From assembly GCA_000320545.1 (NCBI GenBank), contig ADNK01002519.1, positions 5,001 to 69,000 on the forward strand: a DNA stretch of 64,000 nt, given 5' to 3'. The notes beneath the pieces are model-generated. The model ran no database searches and had not been told where the DNA came from. It saw nothing but the letters and a program-made list of their open reading frames with translations. This DNA is from Bigelowiella natans CCMP2755 (lineage: Eukaryota; Cercozoa; Chlorarachniophyceae). Positions 27,448 to 43,506 of the stretch are shown one piece after another. Both the position numbers and the translations under genes were made by a program. The number at the start of each line of letters is the position of its first letter. Positions within the stretch are counted from its first letter, which is position 1.

Positions 27448-28642
27448 TGAAAGAAGCAGCAGCGAGCCAATAATATCTAGTTATGAAGCAGTATAAGCAA
27501 GTGGTGGCCTTTATTGGAGTTTATTAATCAAAGTTTAATTTATACGATACTCGCGAAATGTATGTGTGCATGTCGAGCTGCATACTAGCTAACTAGCATG
27601 TCTGGCATCTCCCAGCTTCCGTCTTGGTGTACAGATGATATATACATATATATTTTTCTATTTGAGACGAATGTAATGCCATGATCAAATCTTCTCAACG
27701 GTCATCCTAATCTAGTAATGTAGCTATGACACTTTCTGAATACATACATGTGCTCGATGGCCGTCGTGTCACGATCTAGCAATGGCCACAGCACAGCCAC
27801 ATGCAACTACTAGAACTAATAGAGAACCAAGGCGGACCAAGCAGATATCTAGTAGATCTTAGAGATGGTCGAGTGGTAGCTACTAGGTGTACGATACGTC
27901 GTATATAGCAGCGCACTAGCTGTAGTGCATGCCTTGAGATTGTAATGCTAGAACAAGAGAATGGGCAAGAATAATATCTAGACATGCTAGCATGGCAAGC
28001 GACGATGTCAGAGCAGCTATACGCTACTACGCTTTAGCCCTGCTAGCCTATTACTATAGCTAGATAGATAGCCTGCATGCGCGATGCATTGCGAGACGTA
28101 CATACTTACGTACAAGGCTAGAAGGCCATTAGCTCCATGCACTAGTGCAGCTTGTACGTTGTCAGTGTTGACACACGCGACTCGTCTTGTCGCTCTATCA
28201 TGGCGGATTTTTGGTGTGATGACAACTAGACAACTCTAGAACTGCTAGACTGCACATGCTTGCTTCCACTAACAGCTCTCTCTAGCTCTACCTGTCGTGC
28301 ATCAGTTGTGTCGGCTCGCTACTATACCGTAAATAGAAAGTGGCTAACACGCACACAGGCACATATACAGGCGCAACACACATAGCCGCCAATGACAGAA
28401 ATAATGGTGCATCAGCAAATTGTAAGAATCAATCATGAAGCCACCTATTCATATGTCTTATGTGGCAACTCATGAATTATAACAACTTGACAAATATCTA
28501 TTGGGATCGGTAGGCTGTTTGGAATAAGTAACGTCAAGTATTGCTTTATACATATTGAAGCCATGCAACATATATATGTTACATAAAACTCTCTCTCCTT
28601 GCCCTTCTACTACTACTACTACTACTATTACTACCATACCAT
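27448..28642. repeat. Tail-to-tail spacer with the longest GCTAG/GCATG element
   Basis: Gap between the converging QSOX and ArfGAP genes. About 27560-28330 is dense in CTAG, CTAGAC, GCATGC, TACGTAC and AGCTAG words (for example 27580-27600, 27985-27996 and 28060-28090). The ~65-base core copy sits at its left. No exon is supported; the near-random short frames change strand and phase freely. Confidence 0.55.
27664..27731 (+). repeat. Core of convergent-gap element, copy B
   Basis: Starts GAGACGAATGTAATG and ends ATCTAGTAATGTAGCTATG. It shares the opening GAGACG-ATGTAAT with copy A and the closing CTAGTAATGTAGCT with copy C. It lies 217 bases past the QSOX stop codon, same orientation relative to the upstream gene as the other copies. 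Confidence 0.55.
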
Positions 28643-29947
28643 CTAGCGCTTGCCACCAATCTTTACTGGAGATACAACTTCAGTTTCATCGTCCATGTTT
28701 AGATCATTGAAAAAATCATCGTCTTCCCATCCAGTACTCACAGAGGGTTTGGTAGTAGTAGCAGCAGTAGGTTGCTTAGGGTTAGAGTACGAGGAGGAGG
28801 AGGAGGGAGTTTGGATTTTTGTTTTCGTGGTCACAGCAGCAGCTGGTTGCTGATTTGAAGATGGCTGTGAGTTGTTCCACCCGTTATTATCATTATCTAG
28901 CTCCTCTTCACCATCATCATCATCATCAAACCCTGCAAAACCAGTGTTACTTCCTGATGATTCCTTCTTCTTCTTCTTCTTCATTGCTACTGAGGATGCT
29001 TTGTTAGAGGAAGACGATGAGTTATTATTCGATGATCCGACTGCTTTCGGACCCCCTCCTCCAAATTTAGCTCTCATTCTTTCACGAGCTGCTTCAGTGA
29101 GTCGTCGTTGTCGTTGTATGTATTCTTGTTCTGTCTCTCCTCGTAGTCTTTCAACTCCATTAGGATCTCCACGATCTTCTTTATCTCTTCTATTACCACT
29201 ACTGCTATAACTGTTTCTACTTTTGCTTTCAGAAGCAGAGCCCATGGAGCCCATGGAGCCCATGGAGTTCATACCGCCATTTCCAAATTTGGCTTTCATT
29301 CTCGCTTTTGCTTCTGCTTGGATCCTTCGTTGTCTTTCGATATACTGCCGCTCAGATTCTCCTTGAAGGCGCTCGAGAGAATTCACATCGCCCTGAGGTG
29401 CTCCTCCTCCCCCTCCTCCACCTCCTCCTCCACCCGATGCTGATGATGCCGTATTTCCATAGTTAACCTTCGATCTTTGAAGATTTCCAATAGGGAGATC
29501 AAAACCACCACCACCTCCACTTCCCGACCCTCCTTCATTGGCAAGCTCAGAAACTTTTGAAACTGCTTGATTGAAGAAAGACGACATTGCACTCCAACCC
29601 GTGCTTGCAGTTTCCTGGAGATTTTTCTGCAAGTTCTTGGTCGCATCGCTTTGTTTCAAGTGAGCAATCCCTTCTCGAGTGTGGGAAGCAACTTTATTCG
29701 TCACCTGACCAGCAATTTTGGTTGTTTCCTGTAAAGCTGACCCCAGCGTTGAAGACATGTCATCCCACCAATTCCCCCCCCCTCCTCTTCCTCCTCCTTG
29801 GCTCCCCATTCCTCCATAACTCGATCCACCCCCCATTCCGCCATATCCTCTGCTGCTGCTGCTGCTGCTGCTGCTACTTGTGACACCGGTGAAGGGATTG
29901 TCAGGTTTCGCCTCTCGTATCACCTAGGAGTCATCATCAATGTATTA

Positions 29948-29986
<39 letters not shown>

Positions 29987-30871
29987 AAGTATTGATAGTA
30001 GTAACTATATAAGTAAGTCATATTCAGTAAAGAGCGAATAGTCTCCTTACAGTAGAAGCCTACGTAGACAACAACAATAACAACCACCTGGGCTGGTTTC
30101 TCGTAGCCTATTTTTGGTATGGCTCGAGGTGCCTCTCCCGCGCAAATCTTGGACAGATTCTCTCGATACATTTCCAGAGCTTTTTGGTGATATTTGTCCT
30201 GTGAAGGTACATCAAGGTATGATGATATTGTAGATTTGACCAATTCAATTCGCCACATCTCCCCGCACCTTGATTGATATTCCAGACGGAAAGCCTTGTT
30301 TCTTCAGGAACTCCCGGAGGCGTCGGTTACCACCATTCTATTTCATTATTAAGAAGCCATTATGAGATCCATATAAGACAAATTCTAAGCATGATATGTA
30401 CGACCTTCATTTTTGCGAGTTGTTTTGGATACCAGCCATCCATCGTTACGGACCGCACAAAGCTACATGTATGAGCATTATAATATCATTGCATTTCGAA
30501 ATAAATAAATTCTTCATTCGAATCGTTCGATTAATCAAAGAACCTTATATGAACACCCAGTGAACGATGGACACCGGAGCATTCGATGCAGATAAACGTA
30601 CCGTAGCTCACTAATGTTGTTGATTGACGACAGGAATAACAGACGTTTATGATTTATGCATAATATTATTTCCAAAAATTTTACAACCTGATGCCCACTG
30701 TGGATGTTTGCGGTCGCAGTCCATGCAAACCTATGATGCTTTTGTTTGATTCAAGCTAGACAGCGAACACACCATTTTTGCAGATAAGCACGGCTATCAG
30801 TTCCAAACCTGATTATCCTTTTCACTCTGCAGCTTTTTGAACACTGCATCGGTCTGAGGTCTTGGAAGCAT
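28643..30871 (-). CDS. ArfGAP1-type Arf GTPase-activating protein
   Basis: A 563-residue protein stimulating GTP hydrolysis by Arf on Golgi membranes, controlling COPI coat turnover. Exons: 30871-30809, 30730-30688, 30610-30544, 30462-30405, 30337-30269, 30198-30088, 29923-28643. The zinc finger is complete: [33 protein letters not shown] (C-x2-C-x16-C-x2-C with the arginine finger in HRSLG), then [15 protein letters not shown] and [11 protein letters not shown]. The last exon encodes a disordered Ser/Gly region with amphipathic stretches ([18 protein letters not shown] and [16 protein letters not shown]) resembling the curvature-sensing ALPS-type helices of ArfGAP1, and ends with acidic [11 protein letters not shown]. 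It also has two copies of a ~30-residue motif (ERLxGExExxYIxRQRR to RMxAKFG). Poly-Ser and poly-Gly tracts derive from trinucleotide runs. Confidence 0.93.
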
Positions 30872-31441
30872 TACTTCTTTAAACTCTCAGCTGCTATTCT
30901 CTTTAAGAACGTGGCCAGTAGGGGGGCCGGAAAGCTATGCAACTACCTGAGCAGGCAGCACTGTCTTCCTCCCTTTCTTTTCTTTGGATCTTCAAAACGA
31001 CAAGATTGTATCGATGAAAATGAATAAATCACTCAGATACACACATACGACAAGGAAATGCATGACACTAAATGCAAAAATTGAAAACTTCAGAAGTAAT
31101 TCTGTGTTTCAGGAGACTGAAATAACTTAGTGAAGCAGCAGCTTCGTTAGGAGTTATCCACTGGTAGTTGTCTCATACTTCGAGTTCCCTCCAAAATATT
31201 TAAGAGATATACGGTCGAATAATGCACAAAATCAAGATACATACGTTGTCGTTCAATGATAAAGAAATGAAATCTATCATTTCGGAGAATTTCATGGCTT
31301 TATATGTAGAAATATCCTTGATTTAAAGAAGGCGACATGTGATATATATGAGAGACACTGGAAACTGCAACGAGCGTCTGGCTCTCCCCTGAAGAAGGGC
31401 CCCTGGAACAGCGAGCATTGTGCTCTGGGCACTCCATATCT
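30872..31441. promoter_or_regulatory. Head-to-head gap between ArfGAP and REX4-type genes
   Basis: 570 bases between divergent start codons, without exons I can support and without GCTAG words. By position it holds both promoters. Confidence 0.35.
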
Positions 31442-32332
31442 ATGTTTCTCTCATCGAATTGGAAAGGGCTGTACTCGAAGGCCACGGCAAAAAGTTCACG
31501 TAAACGGAAACGTCGGCAGCAGGAGGCAGCTACGGGTGTCGGCGACACAAACAGCAAAAGGAGGAGCAAAGCAGGGGGTGGTACATCAGCTGGAAAATCA
31601 CGTCAGAATGCGATTAAAACTGCAGTGATTGCGATGGACTGCGAGATGGTTGGAGTTGGCAAAAACGGAAAAAGATCGATGCTCGCTCGATGTTCAATCG
31701 TAAACTTCAGGGGAGAGGTGCGGTGTACTACACATAGCTCTACCTGTTTTCGCGACTGTGTGAGGATGATGGTGATAATAATGATGAAAACTTAGTATTA
31801 CGATTGAATTGACATATAATGATAGGTACTGTATGACAAATATGTCGAACCCATGGAGAGAGTTACGGACTACAGAACAGAGGTAATTTTTTATCTAACG
31901 ATGACACATTACCCATCCTAGTCATTAATTGTGTAGTGCCAGTAGTAGTAGCAGCAGCAGCAACACGCTTCTTACTCTCAAAGTAATCCATTAAGGTAAG
32001 TGGGATAACACCAGAGCTTCTAGCTGGGCCTGATGCAGTTAGTTTCCGGCAGTGCCAGAAAGAGGTCATTGTCTATCATTAAAAGTAGCAGCTAGCGATG
32101 TGACGAATACATCGCCATCAACACCCGTCGCCATGACAAAATTTTGGCTCATATTTCACGTGCTATCCTATTGTATTCTTACAATTGAAGTCGTTATTTT
32201 AGGTTGCAAGCCTTCTTGAAAGACGAGTCCTTGTTGGACATAGCTTGGAAAATGATCTCAAGTGTCTATTCCTTACGCACCCGAAGCGCCTCATTCGTGA
32301 TACTGTACGTCTTTCTCTCTCATTCTCTATCG

Positions 32333-32388
<56 letters not shown>

Positions 32389-32957
32389 TTCACATCCACA
32401 CACAAACACACAATGTATCGTGAGTCTCTAAACCACTGCCACCCATCATCATAATCGTTCGCATCACCCAATAGGCTTATTACAAGCCTTTGTGTCCGAA
32501 GAGGCCAAAAGCATTGAAAAAGCTCGTGAAAACGTTCCTAGGAAGAAGTATTCAAACTGGGGAGCACAGCTCAGTGGTGGACGCAGTATCTACTCTGGAC
32601 CTATATAAACGCTTCATGGATGGATGGGAAAAAGGCCAGAAAAGTTACTTTGTAAATAGTAGTAACACAAGTGGTAGTAGCAAAAACAACAAATCAAGTA
32701 AGGCTGCTAGCTCTACGTTGCCACTTCAGACACAAAAAACCATGATTGAGGAGAAAAAGGAGAAGGGGAAGGTGATAAAGGAACAGGCAAAAAACACGGA
32801 AAACAAGCAAAGCTCTCACAAAAAAAGTAAAAGACAAAACACAAATGATCCAACAAAAGTAAGTAAACAAAAGCGGACAAAGAAGGCCAAAAAAAAGTTA
32901 AGTAAGAAGAAAGGATCTTCGAGGAAAAAATCTTCGATGCAGAAAAAAAATAAATAA
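31442..32957 (+). CDS. REX4: REX4-type DEDDh 3'-5' exoribonuclease
   Basis: A 328-residue nuclease of the REXO4/ISG20 family, which trims rRNA precursors in the nucleolus. Exons: 31442-31717, 31826-31882, 31996-32064, 32203-32304, 32475-32957. Exo [18 protein letters not shown] (Asp and Glu of DEDD). Then [28 protein letters not shown] and VSGITPELL, diagnostic of REX4. Exo [17 protein letters not shown] (Asp). Exo [13 protein letters not shown], supplying the His and last Asp. N-terminus opens NWKGLYSK, as in REX4, followed by a basic patch; the ~110-residue C-terminal tail is almost all Lys/Ser, a likely nucleolar localisation signal. Start is the first ATG in the open frame; only a TTG precedes it. 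Confidence 0.92.
32337..32386. repeat. (CT)n microsatellite in a REX4 intron
   Basis: Nearly pure CT repeat of about 50 bases between two coding exons, well inside the intron. It is not the polypyrimidine tract of the acceptor, which lies about 85 bases further on. Confidence 0.95.
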
Positions 32958-33584
32958 AATGTTTGTCCGAAGCCGGCCTCTTCTCCCATGTGATGACGCA
33001 TGTTGTGAGGATGTAATGATGTAAGAAATGCAGGACACAGAGTGCAGAAGAACAAGGCATTGGATCAGACTTCGAAGTTAATTCCGATCTACTACACATC
33101 AATATACAATGGCAACTACCAGATGTAGTACGTGGGTGCAATGATGACCGCACGACCGCTACCAACACATGCAACACTGATAAATCATGCGCTCATCATT
33201 GCAGCAAATGACCACACACGGGCGACATGCTAGCATTGTGTTCGCATTCATCATTGGCGCAACAATCGCACATCGAGTGCTCGGCTCATGTGGTACGTCC
33301 GGTAGACGCAGCCATTGAATGTGACATTGTCAAGCAAGCCACTCGCTCGCATGCAGCTCTAGCAGAGCTAGGCAGACAGGTGCCAGCATGCTGCATGTCC
33401 AAGGATCGATGTCATCACGAGCATGGCACATCATGCTGAATTGCAAACAAAGAGGCAATCATCACTTAGTTGTCTGTCACGTGTACATGTACGCTTCTAG
33501 ACTAGGCTTACTGCATGGGACGAATAAGTGAGTGCATGATGATCGAAAGCATCTAGCTATTCATTGTGTGACACACGATATGTT
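32958..33584. repeat. Tail-to-tail spacer with GCTAG/GCATG words
   Basis: Gap between the converging REX4 and METAP2 genes. 33180-33560 has the usual word class in a milder form (ACATGCTAGCATTG near 33225, GCAGAGCTAGGCAGACAGG near 33362). No exon. I do not find the ~65-base core here. Confidence 0.4.
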
Positions 33585-37550
<3,966 letters not shown>

Positions 37551-37756
37551 TCGGAGTACGATTTAATCTCACGCATTATATACCACAAGGACAACAACAA
37601 CACCGCATTACATAATTCATTGCATTGAATCAGCTATTTTTGTTTGTAGTGAAGGCACATTTCCCCAGGGTGTTTTGGAAGTAATTGAGTTATTTCTTGT
37701 CGTAGGATAATCAAAAAGCATTGATGATACTTTCGGACTTGATCAATCACTGTTTA

Positions 37757-38050
37757 TCATCTAAGTTTGAATTTTCTGGTTGTTGTTGTCGTTGTTGTAG
37801 TTATTGTGGTTGTCATTGTCTCTATCGATAGGAACCGACAATTTCGAGGCCCTCTGAGAGTATTGTCCACCCCCCCGAGAGGTAAGAAGATCTCCTTGAG
37901 GATACCTGGTTTGGTGGCGTTTATTAGTTGTTTGTAGGAGATTATGCTGATAGGTGGTGGTGAGTCATTTATAGCAATGTCGGAGTAGCAAAATGTATTT
38001 GTATTACCAACATAATGTACTATATCATCATTCTTTTCCTCCGTATCTTT

Positions 38051-38085
<35 letters not shown>

Positions 38086-38110
38086 AATCATTAAAAATCA
38101 TCATCATCAT

Positions 38111-38144
<34 letters not shown>

Positions 38145-38983
38145 GCCACTACAACTATCATCTTGATGACGACTAAGACCTGGAAGTCGTAGTCACGTTG
38201 TAGGGATATAACTCTGGGAGCGAAAGCGATGGAGGAAAGCTCTGGGGATAAAAAGCATGATGTTCATTTTGAAAAAATGTACGACACCTGCATATTTACG
38301 ATTTTACTACTACTGCTACTACTACCGCTACTCTTACCTGCCGAGAGCGCTCAGGATGATTAAGACTAAGGCCAATGACGCGTGGTTTAGGCCCGCTAAT
38401 GATGTGGTATGATGAGGATGATTTCGTTGTGAGATATATAAAGATGATGATGACAAATGACAATTCTACTTATTCAATAACAAGCAGTATATGTCGGGCA
38501 TGCTAACAGTGATGCTGGCCACAACCGCAAATACCAAAAATACACGCCTCTCTACAAATATATGGCAGTAGAGACTAGTATAGAAACACAGCGACAGCTG
38601 TGAAATACCTAAATGGTTGGAGTTTTTCAACATCAAGGGTTATGCGCCTTATGTTGGCCTGCTTTATCTTGATTTCGGCCCCATTTTGATGTAATTCGAC
38701 TACAAACAACAGCTCCCCGGTGGTTCTTGTCGTAGTGTTACAGCTGTAGTCGTAATAATAATAGGCTATATTCAGTATTGATGGGATGCAATGGTCACAA
38801 CTACATCATATGCTGCTACATTCATCACACCTATTCCGTAAGTGAGAGTGTGGGAGAACACAACACAGAGGATAAGGTTGGGGTTAAGGAGGAGGAGGAG
38901 GAGGAGGAGGAGGAGGAGGAGAGGGTAGTACACCCATTGATTTAGCAGGCAACGATTATTCACAAAAAACACATAACATTATG

Positions 38984-39042
<59 letters not shown>

Positions 39043-39897
39043 ATTGAAAGTAACAGCACAGGTAGAGATAAGATATGTTTCAATACTAACCTTAAGATGG
39101 TAGCAGTATGATTGTTGAGGTGAGCATTCTTCTTCAAACCAAACAGTTGCACACAACTTCCTACAATGTATTGATGACCTGCTGCACTCGTACCAGTATC
39201 TCCTGTACTGTGTGAGCTGCCTCCTGATTTCGACGATGACGATGATGAAGACTTGCTGTTACTGCTGGATTTCACAGATGGCCCTCCTCCTCCTCCTCCT
39301 CCTCCTCCTCCTCCTCCTCCTCCTCCTACTCCTCCTCGTCGTTGCTGTCGACCTATAGAAACGGACGAATTGAATAAGAGCCCGATAACAAATGATATGA
39401 TGATCAACAGCCAGCGAACAAATGATATGATGATCAACGACGAGAATTACATAATATAGGCTTTATTTCTATCTATGATACTTATCGTACATTATCGTAC
39501 GTATCACCTTTCCTCATAGCTGCTGCGGGGCGACCCCCAACGCCACCACCCCTAGACCTGATGGATCATAATAACCATGTCGTATGAGTTTACTACTGCC
39601 AAATTTGGTGAATCCGCATCATCTGCCGTATGTGGAACTTATTCCGAACATAAGTTACTTGCGAAAGATAATTCTTTGGGCTTGTGGATTGAAGGATCGG
39701 GTCCAGGGATGTTCATCATCCAGGGTTGCTGGCGGGTGCACGCCAGAGAGGGAGGCTTCTAGCAATCTTACACTTCTTCTTCTTCCTCTTTTCTGAACCG
39801 ACTGTTGTTGCTCATATCTCCTCATTAACCCAACAATCACCAGCAAAACACACAGATTGGAGCAAATCCTGGTTCTTCTCCTCCTGATTGTCCCCAT
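37757..39897 (-). CDS. Signal-anchored protein with SH3-like module, unknown function
   Basis: A 300-residue protein I do not recognise as a whole. Exons: 39897-39659, 39557-39508, 39352-39091, 38743-38609, 38395-38338, 38241-38180, 37853-37757. N-terminus is basic then hydrophobic (RICSNLCVLLVIVGLM), a type II signal anchor, so most of the chain should face the lumen. A Gly/Ser-rich linker follows (partly from a CCT microsatellite), then a module at ~158-220 reading YIVGSCVQLFGL, AHLNNHTATI, LLFVVELHQNGAEIKIKQANIRRI. This matches, position by position, the insert in the QSOX protein of this window. The tail contains IGLSLNHPERSR, a Pro/Leu stretch and a Thr run made by a TTG repeat. The 207-base gap to METAP2 downstream is the tightest in the window, possibly with overlapping regulation. 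Confidence 0.7.
38989..39039. repeat. (TA)n microsatellite in an intron
   Basis: About 50 bases of alternating T and A in the third intron of the signal-anchored protein gene. Similar TA runs lie at 19825-19855, 27056-27086, 29947-29981, 37015-37040 and 42763-42793, all in introns or gaps. Confidence 0.95.
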
Positions 39898-40492
39898 TAT
39901 GTGCAGAGACGAAGTGGGGGAGGCAGAGAGATAGACCACGTGCCGATGGGTGCTTGCAGCTCGATCAGCGTTGCTTCAGTTCCGTATCAACAACAGGAAA
40001 TAGCGCTCAAACTCTACAAACGTAGGTCATTTTGTTCCTCCGACAGCATCTTACAGAAGATTCTCGCAATCCATATCAGTTCTTGCTTGCGACAAGGAAT
40101 AGTAGTCGTCGTATGGTGCAGTAGCGCTTTCTATCCGCCGTTACTTCTACTCCAGAAATTACGAAATATATCTTATAATAACATAGAGAGACATGTGATT
40201 TTAGTTGTCGCACAAATCATACCGCACAATCTCATCCTCGTAGAAACGCACACCGGTTCGCTCGGTAAGAGGGGGGACGAAAGGGGAGGGGAGCAAGGAT
40301 GATAAGTGAATTTGTACGAAGCCAAGGATATAATTCTTCAATTAAAGCAATCGTGAACAATTTATTTTGAATTGAATTGAATTTCCATACCGAGATTCGA
40401 CTGGCTTAAATCACCATTGCCACAATCGTAGTGACGTGTGAATTGTGATGGGTGCGTGTGTGTGTGTTGTGTTAAGGTGGATCGTCCTCACT
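39898..40492. promoter_or_regulatory. Head-to-head gap before the kinesin gene
   Basis: 595 bases between divergent starts. AT-rich with a short GT run (40455-40470). No supported exon, no GCTAG words. Confidence 0.35.
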
Positions 40493-42760
40493 ATGCCATC
40501 AAATCGCGTTCAAGTTGCGATTCGGACGCGCCCTACATCAAATTTTGCAAGGAGTGAACTTAAAATCGACAACAAGGGCAACAACATCAATGGTAAAGTT
40601 ACTCCTTCATCTTCAATAACAGCTGTAATTTCTAATTTGCTGTGACAATAATTGTGTTATGATAACTCCAGTTCATGTTGCAAGGGATATGTCACAGTAT
40701 GTAAATAATAAGCAAGAGGATTGGGCCTTCAAGTTCAATAATATCTTACACAACGTCGATCAAGAAGTTACCTACGAAACTTGTGCAGAAGATATTGTCA
40801 ATTCTGTGCTCCAAGGGTATAACGGGACTATCATGGCTTACGGACAGACGGGTGCTGGTAAGACCTTCACGATGATGGGAGGCACGCAAAGCTACAAATA
40901 TCGTGGGATTGCTCCACGAGCTGTTGCACATGTATTTAGACACATTCAAACGAACCCGCAGGTTGCAGTATCAGTAAAGATTTCCTACTTGGAAGTGTAT
41001 AATGAGCAGTTTTTCGATCTGTTGCAAGAAAACACAAGACTTCAAGATTTAGCGGTCATGGATGATCCTCATGGCAACGTGTTCGTGAAGGGATTGAGCA
41101 TGAAGACTGCGACATGCGAGGAAGAAGCATTGAACCTGCTCTTTGAGGGAGAAACAAATCGGGCAATTGCAGAGCATCAAATGAACAAGAGCTCGACACG
41201 CTCCCATTGTGTTTTCACTATGCATCTCGACATTCGCTCAAGGATTGAATCGAGTGAGAAAGTCGTACGGAGTAAATTGAATCTTGTAGATCTTGCAGGA
41301 TCAGAGCGGGTTAAGAATACTGGATCAAGTGGGAAAACACTGCAGGAAGCAAACTACATTAACAAGTCCCTTACATTTTTGGAGCAAGTTGTGATTGCAC
41401 TCTCCAGCAAAACAAGAGATCACATCCCTTTTCGTCAGTCTAAGCTCACTAATGTTCTGAGAGATAGCCTTGGTGGAAACTGTAAGACTCGATTGATCGC
41501 AAATATCTGGTGTGAGTCACGCCATATACATGAAACAGTCTCAACGCTGAAATTCGCAACTCGTATGATGAGAGTAGCCAACACTCCCACAATCAATGAA
41601 CGTCAAGACCCTGCGATGCTCTTGAAAAAGTACAAGAGGCAAGTCCGTGAGCTCCGTCAGGAGCTCGCGATGCATGATTCTCTTGCCAATAGATCCAATA
41701 TCCAGTACGACGACTTCAGCCCCGAACAGCGACAACAAACCTATGAAATGGTGGATGGTTACGTTAAGGGAGAAGTAGAGGAAATTGAAATCGTCAATGT
41801 GCGGCAGATCCAAGAAGTATTTAAGCAGTTTAAAATATACGTTCAAACTATGCACAAATCCGGAAGCAGCTTGCCGGGGATGAATCAAGGAAAGAGTAGT
41901 GCGGGAGGCAACGATGCAAAACGAGGAGGAGGAGGGCCTGACTCGAAGAGAGGCGCAAAAGAGGCGAAGCAGCCACACAGCGGAGGTCCTGGAGAAGGCT
42001 TTGTTGGTGAGCTCGATATGGCCGCAACAGGGTTTCATCTTGGTCAAGCTGACTCAGGGGCTGCTCCTCCCAAACTTGAGGACGGATCCCAACCCAATAT
42101 GGCAGCCAAAGCTTCCTCGCCCAAGGAAGAATCAGGCAAAACCGAAGCGAAAACTGCTGCATCTGATGGAAAAGTAAGTTGTTTATATTTCTGCCTTTTT
42201 TCGTAGAATCTAGAGTCACTTGATATTCTTCTGATGGCAGCTGTTTCCTCGATGATAATTACAGGGATCTCCCACCAGACGTAAGTCTGTTTCTGCACCG
42301 ACAGAAGAAGAAGCTTTTGAAGACTATAAAAAGGGCCAGGGAACCGATTTCAATAAGGTTGTTAGTCTATCCTACGCATTTTGCCTTTACACCGAAGATG
42401 AGATTATATCATTTCGTTCCTGCGAGAACACCAGCAGTATAAATTAGTATCTCTAATCCTTCTTGTGTCATAAATAAATCATCAGATGTTCGAAGAAAAT
42501 AAGAAGGACTACCAGGCAAAGAAGCTGGAGCTTAAGAGTCTAAGTAACGAAGTAAATAAGCTCAAAGGCGAGATAGACAAGGTAAGAAAGCACTATTACG
42601 AAATGCCGACAACATATGCTTATTTACAATAAAATGTTTGTGACAAAATAGGTGACTGCTGAACTTGAAGCCTTGAGGGCATCCCAGGGCGGAGACGCAA
42701 ATGCATCATTATCACCAGATGGCATTCCTGTCATTGATGAAGAAGAGTAAGCACATACAC

Positions 42761-42797
<37 letters not shown>

Positions 42798-43506
42798 ATA
42801 AGAAATCAACAACCACGATCAATCGCACATGAATTCCTGGTCTCTCAATTTCTTCATCTTCGGAGTCCAATTTAATAGTGCTGCAAAAATGTGAGTGGTA
42901 CTGACAACACGTTGATGTCGACAATCATCCAGGTTCAAGTTGATACGTAACTTAAAAACAAAGAAAAAGGGTTACCAATCCGCATTCCACATGCGAAAAA
43001 TGGTGAAGAACGAAGTGTCGTACCTGAAGAGCTTAGTCAAGCAATCAAAGCTCAAGCTGTGCTCAGCTTTTTTAGAGTGGTATGTCCTCTCTCCCTTAAG
43101 TATTTGTTAATTTTAATATCGATCATTTCTGATTTATTGCTATTCTTCAAGGTATCGTGCTGAATATGGTGATCCAACCAAAACACGTCATTCAGACGCC
43201 CCTGGCCCTCAAATCCCAGACAATGGTAACAACGCATGAAGCCTCCATGCCTGTATGAGGGAAATGTGTTGCTAATTCTAATGTATACAGGTGCTGAAGA
43301 TGTTTTAGACGATGCAGAGCAGTTTGATAACTTAGAACGACAGAGGATTATGGAAGAGGTACATTATCATTCATGTTATCGATGTTATTTCACAATTTCT
43401 TGATGAAACATGTGTTTGTCAGGATCCAGATAGCCTTGCATTTTTCAACGCAAGGAAGACAATGGTTGCTACTATGAAACGAAAGAAAATCAAGGGTAGA
43501 TTTTAA
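40493..43506 (+). CDS. KIF9: Kinesin-9 family motor (KIF9-like)
   Basis: A 752-residue microtubule motor of the ciliary kinesin-9 family, which in algae and animals sits on the axoneme central apparatus. Exons: 40493-40592, 40672-42173, 42265-42357, 42486-42581, 42652-42746, 42933-43079, 43152-43225, 43291-43358, 43423-43506. N-terminal motor (~1-345): VQVAIRTRPTSNFARSELKI, QEDWAFKFNNILH, P-loop AYGQTGAGKTFTMMGG, switch I NKSSTRSHCVF, switch II LVDLAGSERV. Then a short coiled coil, a Gly-rich linker, and the kinesin-9 tail marked by TEEEAFEDYKKGQGTDFNK, a charged coil and FKLIRNLKTKKKGYQ ending LCSAFLEWY. The family occurs only where there are cilia or flagella, so this organism very probably makes them. 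Start is the first ATG in frame; an out-of-frame ATG lies 45 bases upstream. Confidence 0.93.

Noticed and set aside
32338-32431. Ser-Leu repeat protein across the CT tract
   Set aside because: Intronic microsatellite between two REX4 exons that join in frame without it.
38031-38161. Poly-Val/poly-Asp open frame upstream of the last exon of the signal-anchored protein
   Set aside because: It is a translation of intronic CAT and TAC microsatellites; the real exon ends at 37853.
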